Shown here: positions 9,900-19,442 of the stretch, in pieces
Position numbering within the stretch: the first letter of the stretch is position 1
How the letters are laid out: every line of letters begins with the position of its first letter
DNA from: Altericroceibacterium indicum
Lineage (GTDB): Bacteria; Pseudomonadota; Alphaproteobacteria; Sphingomonadales; Sphingomonadaceae
Direction of reading: 5' to 3'
Assembly: GCF_009828105.1 (NCBI RefSeq)
Contig: NZ_WTYQ01000003.1
Span: 465,678-529,677, forward strand
DNA: 64,000 bases
The notes under the pieces: generated by a model
What the model saw: the letters and a program-made list of their open reading frames with translations, nothing else
Database searches by the model: none
What the model was told of the DNA's origin: nothing
Position numbers and translations under genes: made by a program

Positions 9900-10904
9900 T
9901 CAGTCATCCTCATCCTCGTAACCCACCAGCGCCAGTGCACGGGCGCGGCGTTGGTGAAGCTGGCACCAGCGCAGCAGAGCTTCTTCCCGGCCATGGGTAA
10001 TCCAGCTTTCCGCGGGGTTTACCTCTTCGATGGTGCGGGTCAGTTCATTCCAATCGGCATGGTCGGAGATGATCAGCGGCAGTTCGACATTGCGTTGCCG
10101 CGCCCGCTGGCGAACGCGCATCCAGCCAGAGGCCATGGCTGTGATCGGATCGGGCAGGCGGCGGCTCCAGCGGTCATTCAGCGCAGAGGGTGGGCAGATG
10201 ACGATATGGCCGCGCATGTCATCCTTGGTGTGGTCGGACACGAGGCGAAGGGGGCCAAGGTCCACGCCAAATTCTTCATAGAGGCGGCACATCTTCTCCA
10301 TCGCGCCGTGGAGATAGATCGGTTCATGATGGCCTGCGCGGCGCAGTTCGGCGATCACCCGCTGCGCCTTGCCCAGCGCATAGGCCCCCACCAACACGCA
10401 GGAATCCGGATGGGCGGCGAGGCGGGCCAGCAGCTTGGCCATTTCCTCCTCAATCGGGGGGTGGGTGAAAAGCGGCAGGCCGAAGGTGGCTTCGGTGATG
10501 AAAATATCGCAAGGCGTGACTTCAAAGGGTGGGCAAGTGGGATCAGTGCGGCGTTTGTAATCGCCGGTCACCACCACCCGCTCGCCCGCATGTTCGAGCA
10601 GAATCTGCGCTGAGCCCAACACATGGCCAGCGGGGATATAGGTGGCGCTGACATTGCCCAGCAGTGTAATCGTCTCGCCATAATGGACGGCTTGCGTACC
10701 CTCATCCGTATTGTAGCGCAGCTTCATGATGGCCAGCGTTTCAGGCGTGGCGATAGTGGCGCCATGCCCGCCGCGCGCATGGTCGGCATGACCATGCGTC
10801 ACCAGCGCCCGATCCACTGCTCGGGAGGGGTCAATCCAGCAGTCGGCGGGGACAACATGGATGCCATGCGGTTCGGGCCGGATCCATGAAAAGGGCGCGC
10901 TCAT
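9900..10904 (-). CDS. Ligase-associated DNA-damage-response exonuclease (MBL fold, beta-CASP)
   Basis: The 334-residue protein has the metallo-beta-lactamase metal-binding motif THGHADHARGG near residue 37. A second histidine site is in YIPAGHVLGSAQI, and the aspartate is in VVTGDYK. The C-terminal half contains a beta-CASP-like region and ends with ISDHADWNELTRTI and SWITHG, as in RNase J/Artemis relatives. In other bacteria these proteins are encoded beside the ATP-dependent ligase and are thought to trim DNA ends before sealing. I chose ATG 10904 (MSAPFSWIRPEP); the open frame extends further upstream but overlaps the M1 peptidase and lacks family similarity. Confidence 0.92.
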   Translation of the reverse strand: MSAPFSWIRPEPHGIHVVPADCWIDPSRAVDRALVTHGHADHARGGHGATIATPETLAIMKLRYNTDEGTQAVHYGETITLLGNVSATYIPAGHVLGSAQILLEHAGERVVVTGDYKRRTDPTCPPFEVTPCDIFITEATFGLPLFTHPPIEEEMAKLLARLAAHPDSCVLVGAYALGKAQRVIAELRRAGHHEPIYLHGAMEKMCRLYEEFGVDLGPLRLVSDHTKDDMRGHIVICPPSALNDRWSRRLPDPITAMASGWMRVRQRARQRNVELPLIISDHADWNELTRTIEEVNPAESWITHGREEALLRWCQLHQRRARALALVGYEDEDD

Positions 10905-10983
10905 GAAGCATGGAATGGATGGCGAGGGGTTGGGGTTCCGCCCCCTCGCTTTATGGCCGCAGTTTGAGCACTTGTGGTGCGGT

Positions 10984-12723
10984 TCAGTTCTTTTCAGCTG
11001 CCTTTGTGTCCTTTTCAGCTGCCTGTTGTTTTTGCCACGCGGCAATCGCCGGATCATAGCGCAAAAGCTTGGTATTGGGGTCGATGACGACATGCGCATC
11101 GGGTGATTCGAGGTCGATCTGGCCTGTGCCACCGGCCATTTCGACGGTGCTGATCCGGCCCCCGACCTGCACCTCTACCGGCAGGATAAAGGGCTCTTTC
11201 GATCCGCTTTTCCATTTTAATTTCAATATGTTGCCATCACGCTGGCTGACCAGTTCCGGCAAGGCAGCCTGGCGGAAATAGGCGTCCACAAACCAGCCAA
11301 GATCCTGGCCTGACGCCTCTTCCATCACCTGCTCGAAATCATCCGTATTGGCCACTCGCCAGTGGAAATTGCCGGGCTTGGGATCGCTTCGGCCATAGAC
11401 CAGCCTGGTGGTACCGGCAAAGAAGGCCTCATCGCCAATATATTCACGTAGCGTGTGGAGAATCCACGCGCCCTTATAGTAAATATCGCCGCCCCAACCG
11501 GCCTTATCATCGTTGTAATAAGCGCTGGAAACGGGGGTTTTCGGGGCCAGAGGAACCTTGCTGACGATCTTCTTACGCAAATCCCACAAGGCCACGCGAT
11601 AGGCCGTTTCGCCATTCTTCCAGCGCAGATAAAGCGGCTGCATATAGGTCCCATACCCCTCATGCAGCCACATATCGGCAATGGTCTCATCGGTTAGCTG
11701 ATTGGCGAACCATTCATGGCTGAATTCATGCTGCATCAGCCAGTCGTAGCCTTCGGGCGAGAGCTTGAAGCCATTGCCGTAAGCGTTGATCGTCTGGTGT
11801 TCCATGCCCAGATGAGGGGTCTCGGCAAGGCCGACTTTCTCATCCGAAAAGGGATAGGGGCCGATGGTGGATTCGAAGAAATCAAGGAAATCCCGCATCT
11901 GCCCGATGAGCATTTTTGCGCCCTTTTTATCGCCCGGAAGATACCAGAATTTGATCGGATATGCGTTCCCAAAGCGGCTATGGTAGGTTTCCTGTGCCAG
12001 CTCATAAGGCCCTATTTGCAGTGAAACACCATAACCTTGCGGCCAATGCGCCTGCCAGCGATAGGTGCTCCAACCGTCTTTTTCGGTCACTTCCTGCAAG
12101 GTGCCATTGGAGGCAACCACCAGCGGTTTGGGTACAGAAACGGCGAGATCCAGCCATTCCACACGCTTGGTTGGATGGTCGATACAGGGCCAGAACAGAT
12201 CGCAGCCATTGGTCTGGACAGCAGTTGCGATCCATGGTGTCCCGTTTTTGGTTTTGGCCCACACAAAGCCACCATCCCACGGTGCCTTAGGGGCCACGCG
12301 GGGTTTTCCGTCATAGGAGATGGAGACGATCGTACTGCTGCCGGCTGCAAGCTGTTGGGGTAAGGTGATGCGCAGTAAGCCATCGTCATTACGCCAGTTT
12401 CGGCCAGAAATTGGCTGCCCGTTCACTGCAATTTGGTTGATCGCAAAGCGCGGATCGAGGTCGAATTCCACCACTTTAAGCGGCTGGGTTGCCTTGACGG
12501 TGTAGCGCGCAATGCCTGCGATGCTTTCACTCGCCGGATCGACTGAGAGCGATAGTGCGAGGTGGGGAAGTTCCATCGCTTGTTGTACGCTATCAAGCGC
12601 CACGCCGCTTTCTTCCGTACGTTTCGCCAGGGGGACCTGTTCATCAGTGGCATAGACCGGGGTTGTGAGCGTCAGGCCCAAAAGGCCCAGGCTCAAGCCA
12701 GCAGTTTCGACGAGATTACGCAT
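10984..12723 (-). CDS. M1 family zinc aminopeptidase, secreted
   Basis: The 579-residue protein has an N-terminal hydrophobic signal sequence ending near PVYA-T. The gluzincin motif HEFSHEW (H332, E333, H336) and third ligand E355 in WLHEGYG are present. The exopeptidase loop GMEHQ upstream of it is the M1-family GxMEN equivalent. It should remove N-terminal residues from peptides in the periplasm or outside the cell. The start at ATG 12723 (MRNLVETAGLS) gives a good signal peptide; the longer frame to 12831 would place charged sequence before it and run into the clpA terminator. A lysine/glutamate/alanine-rich tail (AAEKDTKAAEKN) ends the protein. Confidence 0.92.
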   Translation of the reverse strand: MRNLVETAGLSLGLLGLTLTTPVYATDEQVPLAKRTEESGVALDSVQQAMELPHLALSLSVDPASESIAGIARYTVKATQPLKVVEFDLDPRFAINQIAVNGQPISGRNWRNDDGLLRITLPQQLAAGSSTIVSISYDGKPRVAPKAPWDGGFVWAKTKNGTPWIATAVQTNGCDLFWPCIDHPTKRVEWLDLAVSVPKPLVVASNGTLQEVTEKDGWSTYRWQAHWPQGYGVSLQIGPYELAQETYHSRFGNAYPIKFWYLPGDKKGAKMLIGQMRDFLDFFESTIGPYPFSDEKVGLAETPHLGMEHQTINAYGNGFKLSPEGYDWLMQHEFSHEWFANQLTDETIADMWLHEGYGTYMQPLYLRWKNGETAYRVALWDLRKKIVSKVPLAPKTPVSSAYYNDDKAGWGGDIYYKGAWILHTLREYIGDEAFFAGTTRLVYGRSDPKPGNFHWRVANTDDFEQVMEEASGQDLGWFVDAYFRQAALPELVSQRDGNILKLKWKSGSKEPFILPVEVQVGGRISTVEMAGGTGQIDLESPDAHVVIDPNTKLLRYDPAIAAWQKQQAAEKDTKAAEKN

Positions 12724-12807
12724 GATGAAGTGGCCCCTGAAATTATCCAATATACGGGGCTTAGGGGTTTTTAGGCGGAGAGGAAACGGGGTGGGTGGCA
12801 ATGTTGC

Positions 12808-12850
12808 CATAAAATAAGCCCTCCAAAGCATATGGCTCTGGAGGGCTTGG
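12808..12850 (-). terminator. Rho-independent terminator of clpA
   Basis: The 10-base arms at 12816-12825 (aagccctcca) and 12839-12848 (tggagggctt) are perfect reverse complements around a 13-base loop. On the minus strand the hairpin is followed by TATTTTAT. It lies about 35 bases after the clpA stop and upstream of the M1 peptidase start, so it should separate these two units. Confidence 0.85.
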
Positions 12851-12884
12851 ATTTCATCATTTGCAGCATCGAAACGATGAAGGG

Positions 12885-15254
12885 TTAGTCCTGACTTTCT
12901 TCACCCTTCGCATCATCCTTGCTCGCTTCAGATGTTGTCTTGGCCGCTGGTTTCTTGCGTTTGCGCGGCTTGCTGACCTTGGGCGGGGCCGGTGTCAGTT
13001 CGAAGGCGAGCTTGTCCTCCTTTACACTGACATGGACTTCGCCGCCGCTTGCCAGCTTACCAAACAGCAGCTCTTCCGCGAGCGGTTGCTTGACCTTTTC
13101 CTGCATCAGGCGGCTCATCGGGCGGGCACCGTAAAGCCGGTCATACCCACGCTTGCCGAGCCATTTGCGGGCATCGCCGTCGAATTGGATATGCACGTTC
13201 TGCTCTGCAAGCTGCAATTCGAGCTGCAGGATGAACTTGTCCACTACGCGGCTGATCGTGTCCTGACCGAGATAGCCGAATGGCACAATCGCATCGAGGC
13301 GGTTGCGGAATTCCGGCGTGAACATCCGCTTCACGGCTTCGTCGCTCGCGTCTTCCTTCGACACATCGCCAAAGCCGATCCCCTGGCGAGCCATATCCGC
13401 TGCGCCAGCATTGGTGGTCATCACCAGCACGACATTGCGGAAATCGACCGTTTTGCCGTGGTGATCGGTCAGCCGGCCATTATCCATCACCTGCAACAAA
13501 ATGTTGAACAGGTCAGGATGTGCCTTTTCGATTTCATCAAGCAGCAACACGCAATGGGGCTGCTGATCAATCGCATCGGTGAGCAGGCCACCTTGATCAT
13601 AACCGACATAGCCCGGAGGCGCGCCGATCAGACGGGATACTGAATGCCTTTCCATATATTCGGACATATCAAAACGCTGGAGCGGAATGCCCATAATGCT
13701 GGCCAATTGCCGCGCGACTTCGGTCTTGCCGACGCCGGTGGGGCCGGAGAACAGGAAGGAGCCAATCGGCTTATCCGCATCGCGAAGCCCTGCTCGGCTG
13801 AGCTTCATGGCGGTGGACAGCACCTCAATCGCCTTATCCTGCCCGTAAACCACGCGCTTCAGATCGCGACTGAGATTTTCCAGCGCCTTCTTGTCATCCT
13901 TGCTGACCGATTTGGCCGGGATACGCGCCATCGTTGCGATGACCTTTTCAATCTCGCGCGCGGTGATCGTTTTACGGCGGCGGCTCGGCGGCACCAGCAT
14001 TTGCATCGCCCCCACTTCGTCGATCACGTCAATTGCCTTATCGGGCAATTTGCGATCATTGATGTAGCGGGAAGAGAGTTCCACCGCCGTTTTGATCGCA
14101 TCAGGCGTATATTTGACCTTGTGATGTTCTTCGAAAGCGGAACGTAGGCCTTTGAGGATCTTGATCGTATCTTCGACGGTTGGTTCATTCACATCAATCT
14201 TCTGGAACCGGCGCAGCAAGGCGCGGTCCTTCTCGAAGTGATTGCGAAATTCCTTGTAAGTGGTTGAACCGATGCAGCGAATGGAACCGCCGGACAGCGC
14301 AGGTTTTAGCAGGTTGGAGGCATCCATTGCCCCACCACTGGTTGCACCAGCCCCGATAACAGTGTGAATCTCATCAATGAACAGGACAGCATCGGGCATT
14401 TTTTCAAGTTCCGATACAACCTGCTTCAACCGTTCTTCGAAATCACCGCGATAGCGTGTGCCAGCCAGAAGCGCGCCCATGTCGAGCGAATAGATCACCG
14501 CATCCTGAAGAACTTCAGGCACTTCGCCTTCGACGATCTTGCGGGCTAAACCTTCTGCGATGGCGGTTTTGCCAACACCCGGGTCACCAACGTAAAGTGG
14601 GTTATTCTTGGAACGACGGCAGAGGATTTGAATTGTCCGGTCCACTTCCGGGCCACGCCCGATCAGCGGATCAACCTTGCCTGCCTTGGCCTTGGCGTTC
14701 AGATCCACGCAAAATTGATCGAGCGCTGAATCCTTTTTGTTCTTTTCGGGCTTTTCTTCGGCCTTTGCGCTGGATTCCCCGGCGCCTTCGGGCGAACGAT
14801 TTTCGAGCTGGCGGCCACCTTTGCCGATGCCATGGCTGATAAAACTCACCGCATCCAACCGGCTCATATCCTGCTGTTGCAGGAAATAGACCGCATAGGA
14901 ATCACGTTCAGAAAACAGCGCCACCAGAACATTTCCGCCCGTGACAGTGTCTTTGCCGGAAGACTGTACATGTAGGATGGCGCGCTGAATGACGCGTTGG
15001 AAACCAGCCGTGGGTTGTGGATCTGCACCATCTTCGGTTTTCAGGGATTGATATTCCTGATCGAGATATTGCTTCACGACCCCGCCCAGCTCTTCCAGAT
15101 CGACGCCGCAGGCCGTCATTACTTCGCTGGCATCCGCATCGCTCACCAGTGCTAGCAGAAGATGTTCGAGCGTTGCATATTCATGCGAGCGGTCGCTGGC
15201 ATTCTGCAATGCTGCGTGGAGTGTCTTTTCAAGATTTTGCGCGAAGCTAGGCAT
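12885..15254 (-). CDS. clpA: ATP-dependent Clp protease ATPase subunit ClpA
   Basis: The 789-residue AAA+ unfoldase feeds substrates to ClpP. Present are the Clp N-domain (about 1-145), the first AAA module with Walker A GDPGVGKT (223-230), and the second with GPTGVGKT (from about 504). The IGFGDVS segment after MTTNAGAADMARQG is the IGF-type loop that docks on ClpP. A lysine-rich, acidic tail (PRKRKKPAAK...) extends the usual length. I chose ATG 15254 (MPSFAQNLEKTL), the family start; the frame is open to 15353 but adds no Clp-like sequence. No clpS adaptor gene lies in the 170 bp upstream or next to it. Confidence 0.96.
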   Translation of the reverse strand: MPSFAQNLEKTLHAALQNASDRSHEYATLEHLLLALVSDADASEVMTACGVDLEELGGVVKQYLDQEYQSLKTEDGADPQPTAGFQRVIQRAILHVQSSGKDTVTGGNVLVALFSERDSYAVYFLQQQDMSRLDAVSFISHGIGKGGRQLENRSPEGAGESSAKAEEKPEKNKKDSALDQFCVDLNAKAKAGKVDPLIGRGPEVDRTIQILCRRSKNNPLYVGDPGVGKTAIAEGLARKIVEGEVPEVLQDAVIYSLDMGALLAGTRYRGDFEERLKQVVSELEKMPDAVLFIDEIHTVIGAGATSGGAMDASNLLKPALSGGSIRCIGSTTYKEFRNHFEKDRALLRRFQKIDVNEPTVEDTIKILKGLRSAFEEHHKVKYTPDAIKTAVELSSRYINDRKLPDKAIDVIDEVGAMQMLVPPSRRRKTITAREIEKVIATMARIPAKSVSKDDKKALENLSRDLKRVVYGQDKAIEVLSTAMKLSRAGLRDADKPIGSFLFSGPTGVGKTEVARQLASIMGIPLQRFDMSEYMERHSVSRLIGAPPGYVGYDQGGLLTDAIDQQPHCVLLLDEIEKAHPDLFNILLQVMDNGRLTDHHGKTVDFRNVVLVMTTNAGAADMARQGIGFGDVSKEDASDEAVKRMFTPEFRNRLDAIVPFGYLGQDTISRVVDKFILQLELQLAEQNVHIQFDGDARKWLGKRGYDRLYGARPMSRLMQEKVKQPLAEELLFGKLASGGEVHVSVKEDKLAFELTPAPPKVSKPRKRKKPAAKTTSEASKDDAKGEESQD

Positions 15255-15425
15255 ATCAGATGTCCAATGGCGAAAGGATGCGATCCGAGAACGATTGTGT
15301 TGTCTGCTGAGGATGAAAGGGCGAGAGTGAATGGAAGTGTAACGGCGCAGCAAGGACTATTTCATATAATCTATATGGTGCGCTGCCGCGCAATTGCGAG
15401 AGGGGAGTAAGGGGCGGCCGCCCGA

Positions 15426-15632
15426 TCAATCTGTTTCTCTCGGGCTGAAAAGCCTTTCAGCCGCTGCGCGATGGGCATCAGCCTTGGCATGATGCGCTTT
15501 CACCCGTTCAATCTCTTTTTCGAGTATGCGGATGCGCGCCGTCAGCTCATCTTGTGAATAGCTGTCCAGGCTCTCGTTTGAGAGCTTGCTCGCGGCATCT
15601 CCGCGCAACCGGGGGAGATCGTCTTCATCCAT
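15426..15632 (-). CDS. DUF1192 small protein
   Basis: This 68-residue acidic/helical protein starts MDEDDLPRLRGDAASKL. Its central segment LDSYSQDELTARIRILEKEIERVKAHHAKA probably forms a short coiled coil. This matches DUF1192, a family of small alphaproteobacterial proteins of unknown function. It starts 103 bp from, and divergent to, the quinone oxidoreductase gene, a neighbourhood I have seen repeated for this family. No strong ribosome binding site is visible before ATG 15632. Confidence 0.8.
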   Translation of the reverse strand: MDEDDLPRLRGDAASKLSNESLDSYSQDELTARIRILEKEIERVKAHHAKADAHRAAAERLFSPRETD

Positions 15633-15735
15633 TTGCCGAGCATCGAGCTCTCTCGCCTTGCTGTCAATGGGGTCGATGCTTAGAATTGTATTTCCGCTGA
15701 TGTTAGCGGATGGCGTTCAGGCAGGAAGGCAAGAC

Positions 15736-16734
15736 ATGATATCAGGCATGATGACCGCAATCGGATTTGATGAGCCCGGTGCGGCAGATGTTCTTTATCC
15801 AACGCAAGTGTCTATCCCTCAGCCCTCTGCCGGTGAAGTACTGATCAAAGTCGCTTATGCCGGGGTCAATCGGCCAGATGTGATACAACGGCAGGGCAAT
15901 TACCCGCCACCTGAGGGGGCATCACCGATACTGGGGCTTGAAGTGTCCGGTGAGGTGGTTGCTGTTGGGGAAGCGGTGGACGATGCGATGATTGGCCAGA
16001 AGGTCTGCGCACTCACACCCGGTGGCGGTTATGCGCAATATTGCGTAACCCAATCCGGCCACTGCCTTCCGATTCCCAAGGGTCTTTCATCCGCAGAAGC
16101 CGCCGCCTTGCCTGAAACCATTTTTACGGTTTGGCACAATGTGTTTGAACGGGCCTGGGCTACCGAAGGGGAAACTCTGCTGATTCACGGTGGCACCAGC
16201 GGCATTGGCACTATGGCAACCATGCTGGCCAAATTATATGGCCTCAAGGTCATCGTCACTTGCGGCAGTGATGCGAAATGTGATGCAGCCCGGTCTATCG
16301 GGGCCGATCATGCGATCAATTACCGCAAGGTTGATTTTGTCGAGGCGGTGAAGGAAATCACCAAGGGTAAGGGCTTACAGATTGTCCTCGATATGGTGGC
16401 GGGCGAATATACACCGCGCAGCCTGCAATGTCTGGCGAGTGACGGGCGGCTGGTGACGATCGCTGTGCTTGGCGGAGCCAAGGCCACCATCAATATGGCG
16501 CAGGTCATGGTGCGGCGTTTGACCATTACCGGATCGACCCTGCGTGCCCGTTCGGATACGTTCAAAACCCTGTTGGCTCAGGAAATCAGCCGGAACGCAT
16601 GGCCCTTTGTCGAAAGTGGCCAATTGCGCCCGGTGATGGATAAGAGCTTCCCGCTGAGCGATGTGATCAAGGCGCACGAACGGATGGAAGCAGGCCAACA
16701 TATCGGGAAGATTGTCCTCGAAATTGGAGACTGA
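15736..16734 (+). CDS. NAD(P)H:quinone oxidoreductase, zinc-free MDR family (PIG3 type)
   Basis: The 332-residue enzyme of the medium-chain dehydrogenase/reductase superfamily would transfer hydride from NADPH to quinones or similar acceptors. It lacks the zinc-binding cysteines of alcohol dehydrogenases. Visible are AGVNRPDVIQRQGNYPPPEGASPILGLE (typical of PIG3/QOR proteins), the Rossmann motif HGGTSGIGTMATMLAK, and IVLDMVAGEYTPRSLQ. The start at ATG 15736 follows AGGAAGG with good spacing; ATG 15748 and 15751 are internal alternatives. It ends 12 bp from the convergent tolC-like gene. Confidence 0.93.
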   Translation: MISGMMTAIGFDEPGAADVLYPTQVSIPQPSAGEVLIKVAYAGVNRPDVIQRQGNYPPPEGASPILGLEVSGEVVAVGEAVDDAMIGQKVCALTPGGGYAQYCVTQSGHCLPIPKGLSSAEAAALPETIFTVWHNVFERAWATEGETLLIHGGTSGIGTMATMLAKLYGLKVIVTCGSDAKCDAARSIGADHAINYRKVDFVEAVKEITKGKGLQIVLDMVAGEYTPRSLQCLASDGRLVTIAVLGGAKATINMAQVMVRRLTITGSTLRARSDTFKTLLAQEISRNAWPFVESGQLRPVMDKSFPLSDVIKAHERMEAGQHIGKIVLEIGD

Positions 16735-16746
16735 TCACTCCCGGTT

Positions 16747-18159
16747 TCATGGGTTGCCTGAAGGCAACAGGCCAAGCAGCGCAAGCACTTGCAATCTTTC
16801 GCGCAAGGCAGCGTAACGGGCGGAAATGCTCGTCGTTTCTGATTGGGCAAGGTCGGCTTCGGCTCTTTCGTAATCCTGATAGGGCCGAAGCCCGCGTTCA
16901 AACTGTTCACGTACGGCGGTCACTTCGGCGCGTTGGGCGGCCACTGCGGCTTCGCGTGCTGTGGCCACTTCGCCAAAAGAATGAATCCGCTGAATGCCCT
17001 GTTCAAGCTGGCGGCGGTAATTACGGGTGAGGCGCTGAATTTCACCCGCAGAAGAGGCGGCCCGGGCGCGGGCTTCATCGCGTTCCCCGCCGTAGCTTCC
17101 GCCTGAAAAAAGCGGCATCTGCACATCGATCCCAACTTTTTTTGCCAGATCCCAGCGTTTCATCAATTGATCATACTGATAGGCTCCTACGCCTTCGATG
17201 CTGATCACGGGGCGTTGTACCCGGCGGGAGGTTTCCAGATCAGCCAGCGCGGCTTCACGCATGGCAATAGCTGCTTTGACTTCCGGCACAGCAAGCGCCG
17301 CATTGAGAGAATCGAACGAGGTACCCATCACAATGGGTGGAATGTCCAGAGTCTGGGCCACATGGCTTGAATCATCACAGGGTAATTGCCGGCTGCCCGT
17401 CAGTAGACTGATTTCAATTTCCGCTGTCTCTAGCGCCAGTTCAACCTCGACCTTCTGGGCAGCAGCAGATGCCGCTTCTGCAAGTATACTGCTGGCCGTG
17501 GCCTTGGTGATGAGGCCTGCTTCAAGCCGCCGATCCACCCCGTCAGACAATTCCATGAAGCGGGATTGGCGGCGCTTGGCCGCAGCCAGCCTTTCCCGAC
17601 CTTCTAGAATATCCAGATAGCTTTCTCCTGCATTTACGCGGGCCTGAGTGGTGGCGTCTATAATGCTGAACAGCGCAGCACGCGATTTTTCCCGTGCTGC
17701 TTTCATCCGGAAGTGGCCCTGACCAAAGTCGAACAGACGTTGTGATGCAATCAAGCCGGTTTGGGTGTTGGTTCTCCCATCAACCAGCCCTGTGTCACCA
17801 TCAGCCGCACGCGCATAGGCTGCAAGGCTGGGAAGGCCAGTGCCCTGTTCCTGTTTCATTCGGGCTTTGGCAATCTGGCGTTCTGCCAGTGCCAGATTGC
17901 GTTCCGGACTATGGCTCATGGCGAGTTGTAGCGTTGTGGGAAAGGCAAGGCATTGTATGGAATCTGTCGATTCAGCCGCTACACTACCCATCACTGGCGG
18001 CCCGACGAAGTCCTGTATCGGTATCGTGACGGGCTGGGGTTGCGTGTTGGTACCGGCTGGTGGAATCGGTAAGGGGGCAATCATCTGAGCCTGTGCCGCC
18101 GAAAGGGCGGTTGCGATCAGTGCAACCCCTGCGAGTATATGAGCAGAAAGGCTTCTCAT
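16747..18159 (-). CDS. TolC-like outer membrane channel of a type I secretion system
   Basis: The 470-residue protein has a clear signal peptide (about 1-24, cleavage before QMIAP). It has two repeated TolC/OEP units with long alanine/glutamate/arginine-rich helices. The typical segment RLFDFGQGHFRMKAAREK occurs in the first unit and MPLFSGGSYGGERDEARARA in the second. It forms the outer-membrane and periplasmic tunnel. ATG 18159 overlaps the hlyD stop by four bases, so the ABC, HlyD and TolC genes form one tightly coupled operon. A proline-rich stretch follows the signal peptide. Confidence 0.95.
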   Translation of the reverse strand: MRSLSAHILAGVALIATALSAAQAQMIAPLPIPPAGTNTQPQPVTIPIQDFVGPPVMGSVAAESTDSIQCLAFPTTLQLAMSHSPERNLALAERQIAKARMKQEQGTGLPSLAAYARAADGDTGLVDGRTNTQTGLIASQRLFDFGQGHFRMKAAREKSRAALFSIIDATTQARVNAGESYLDILEGRERLAAAKRRQSRFMELSDGVDRRLEAGLITKATASSILAEAASAAAQKVEVELALETAEIEISLLTGSRQLPCDDSSHVAQTLDIPPIVMGTSFDSLNAALAVPEVKAAIAMREAALADLETSRRVQRPVISIEGVGAYQYDQLMKRWDLAKKVGIDVQMPLFSGGSYGGERDEARARAASSAGEIQRLTRNYRRQLEQGIQRIHSFGEVATAREAAVAAQRAEVTAVREQFERGLRPYQDYERAEADLAQSETTSISARYAALRERLQVLALLGLLPSGNP

Positions 18160-19442
18160 GATTGAGCTGCCCTCCGCATGGTGGAGTTGAGCGGTTCGAA
18201 CAGATAATCAAGCAATGTGCGTGTATGGCCTGACTGTATGAAGGCTTCGATGGGCATACCGGGAATGACTTCTGCACCCACACGCTTCAATTCATCGGCA
18301 TTCATCCGAATACGCGCTTCATAATAGCTGTAGTCCCCGGACTGGCTGGTTTTCAAATCAGCGCTGACCTGTGAGACCTGACCTTGGAGGCTTGGTGTGC
18401 GCCAGCTAGCCAGACCTGAAAGGCGGGTGCGGACAGAAAGGCCGCTGTAAACATTCTCAATATCGGATGGCCGCACCTGCACTGTTGCGATCAGAGCATC
18501 ATGGTTGGGAATGATCTCCATGATGGGTTCACCCGCACGAACGACCCCTCCGGTGGTATTCATGGTTAGGTTGAGGATTGTTCCGGAAACCGGAGCGGTG
18601 ATGACGGAGCGGTCCACCACATCTTCCATCGCCAGCAGTTTCTGCGCAAATTCCGAGCGTTTGCTGCGTGCATCGACCATGTCTCTGGCGACTTCCTCAG
18701 CAAAGTCAGCTTCGATTTGCGCAATCTGCTGGGTAAGTTCTTCAACCTCAGCCTTGCCAGCGGCCTTGGCAGTGTTGAGACGGCCAAGTTCAGCTGAAAG
18801 CGCGGCCTCATCGCGTTCCAATGCGGTGACTTCTGCTGAAGCGATCAGTTTTTCTTTCAAAAGCCCGCGTTTTTCAGCCAGATCGCGCTGAATAATGTCC
18901 AAAGCCCGACGATTGCTGGCGATTTCTGTTTCGCTGTTTTCAACCTGCTCTTCCATCCCGTCACGGCGGGCGGACAGCACGCTGACATCGGCGGCCAGTT
19001 TCCGTTTTTGCTGAGCGAAGAGATCTTGCTGGCGGCGCATGATTTCCATCTTGGTTTCATCTTCGATTTTCCCGAAGTCAAAATTGGAGAGATCGAGCGC
19101 GCTCTCGTGTGCGGATAGGGCTGCCAGACGGGCAATGGTGGCCCGAATATCGGCATAATCAATGGCGACTTGAGTCCGTCCGGACATGGCGGAAACATCG
19201 CGCAGTACAATCAACTGTTGTCCGGCTTTAACCGTATCCCCTTCGCGCACCAGAATTTCATCGACAATGCCGCCTTCAAGATGCTGCACAATTTGCCGGT
19301 CCATATCCGCTGCCACCTTGCCATAGGCGGTGACGCCTTCGGCTAATGGTGCGAGTGTTGCCCAGAGGAGAAAACCTCCAAAAATGACTCCACAGAAAAG
19401 AGCTGCGCGGCGCAGCCAGGGGTCTTGGCGTATGATAGACAT
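18156..19442 (-). CDS. HlyD-family membrane fusion protein (type I secretion)
   Basis: The 428-residue protein has one membrane helix near the N-terminus (AALFCGVIFGGFLLWATLAPL). This is followed by the lipoyl half-motif QHLEGGIVDEILVREGDTVKAGQQLI, a long coiled coil (about 130-280), and the second half-motif ITAPVSGTILNL. The C-terminal beta barrel ends IPGMPIEAFIQSGHTRTLLDYLFEPL, the standard end of PrtE/HlyD type I adaptors. It bridges the inner-membrane ABC exporter to the TolC channel. The start overlaps the ABC stop by one base (TGATG at 19440-19444). Confidence 0.96.
   Translation of the reverse strand: MSIIRQDPWLRRAALFCGVIFGGFLLWATLAPLAEGVTAYGKVAADMDRQIVQHLEGGIVDEILVREGDTVKAGQQLIVLRDVSAMSGRTQVAIDYADIRATIARLAALSAHESALDLSNFDFGKIEDETKMEIMRRQQDLFAQQKRKLAADVSVLSARRDGMEEQVENSETEIASNRRALDIIQRDLAEKRGLLKEKLIASAEVTALERDEAALSAELGRLNTAKAAGKAEVEELTQQIAQIEADFAEEVARDMVDARSKRSEFAQKLLAMEDVVDRSVITAPVSGTILNLTMNTTGGVVRAGEPIMEIIPNHDALIATVQVRPSDIENVYSGLSVRTRLSGLASWRTPSLQGQVSQVSADLKTSQSGDYSYYEARIRMNADELKRVGAEVIPGMPIEAFIQSGHTRTLLDYLFEPLNSTMRRAAQS

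Noticed and set aside
10922..10949. GC-rich hairpin (gcgagggg/cccctcgc) between the M1 peptidase and exonuclease genes
   Set aside because: On the minus strand it is not followed by a U-run, so I do not call it a terminator.
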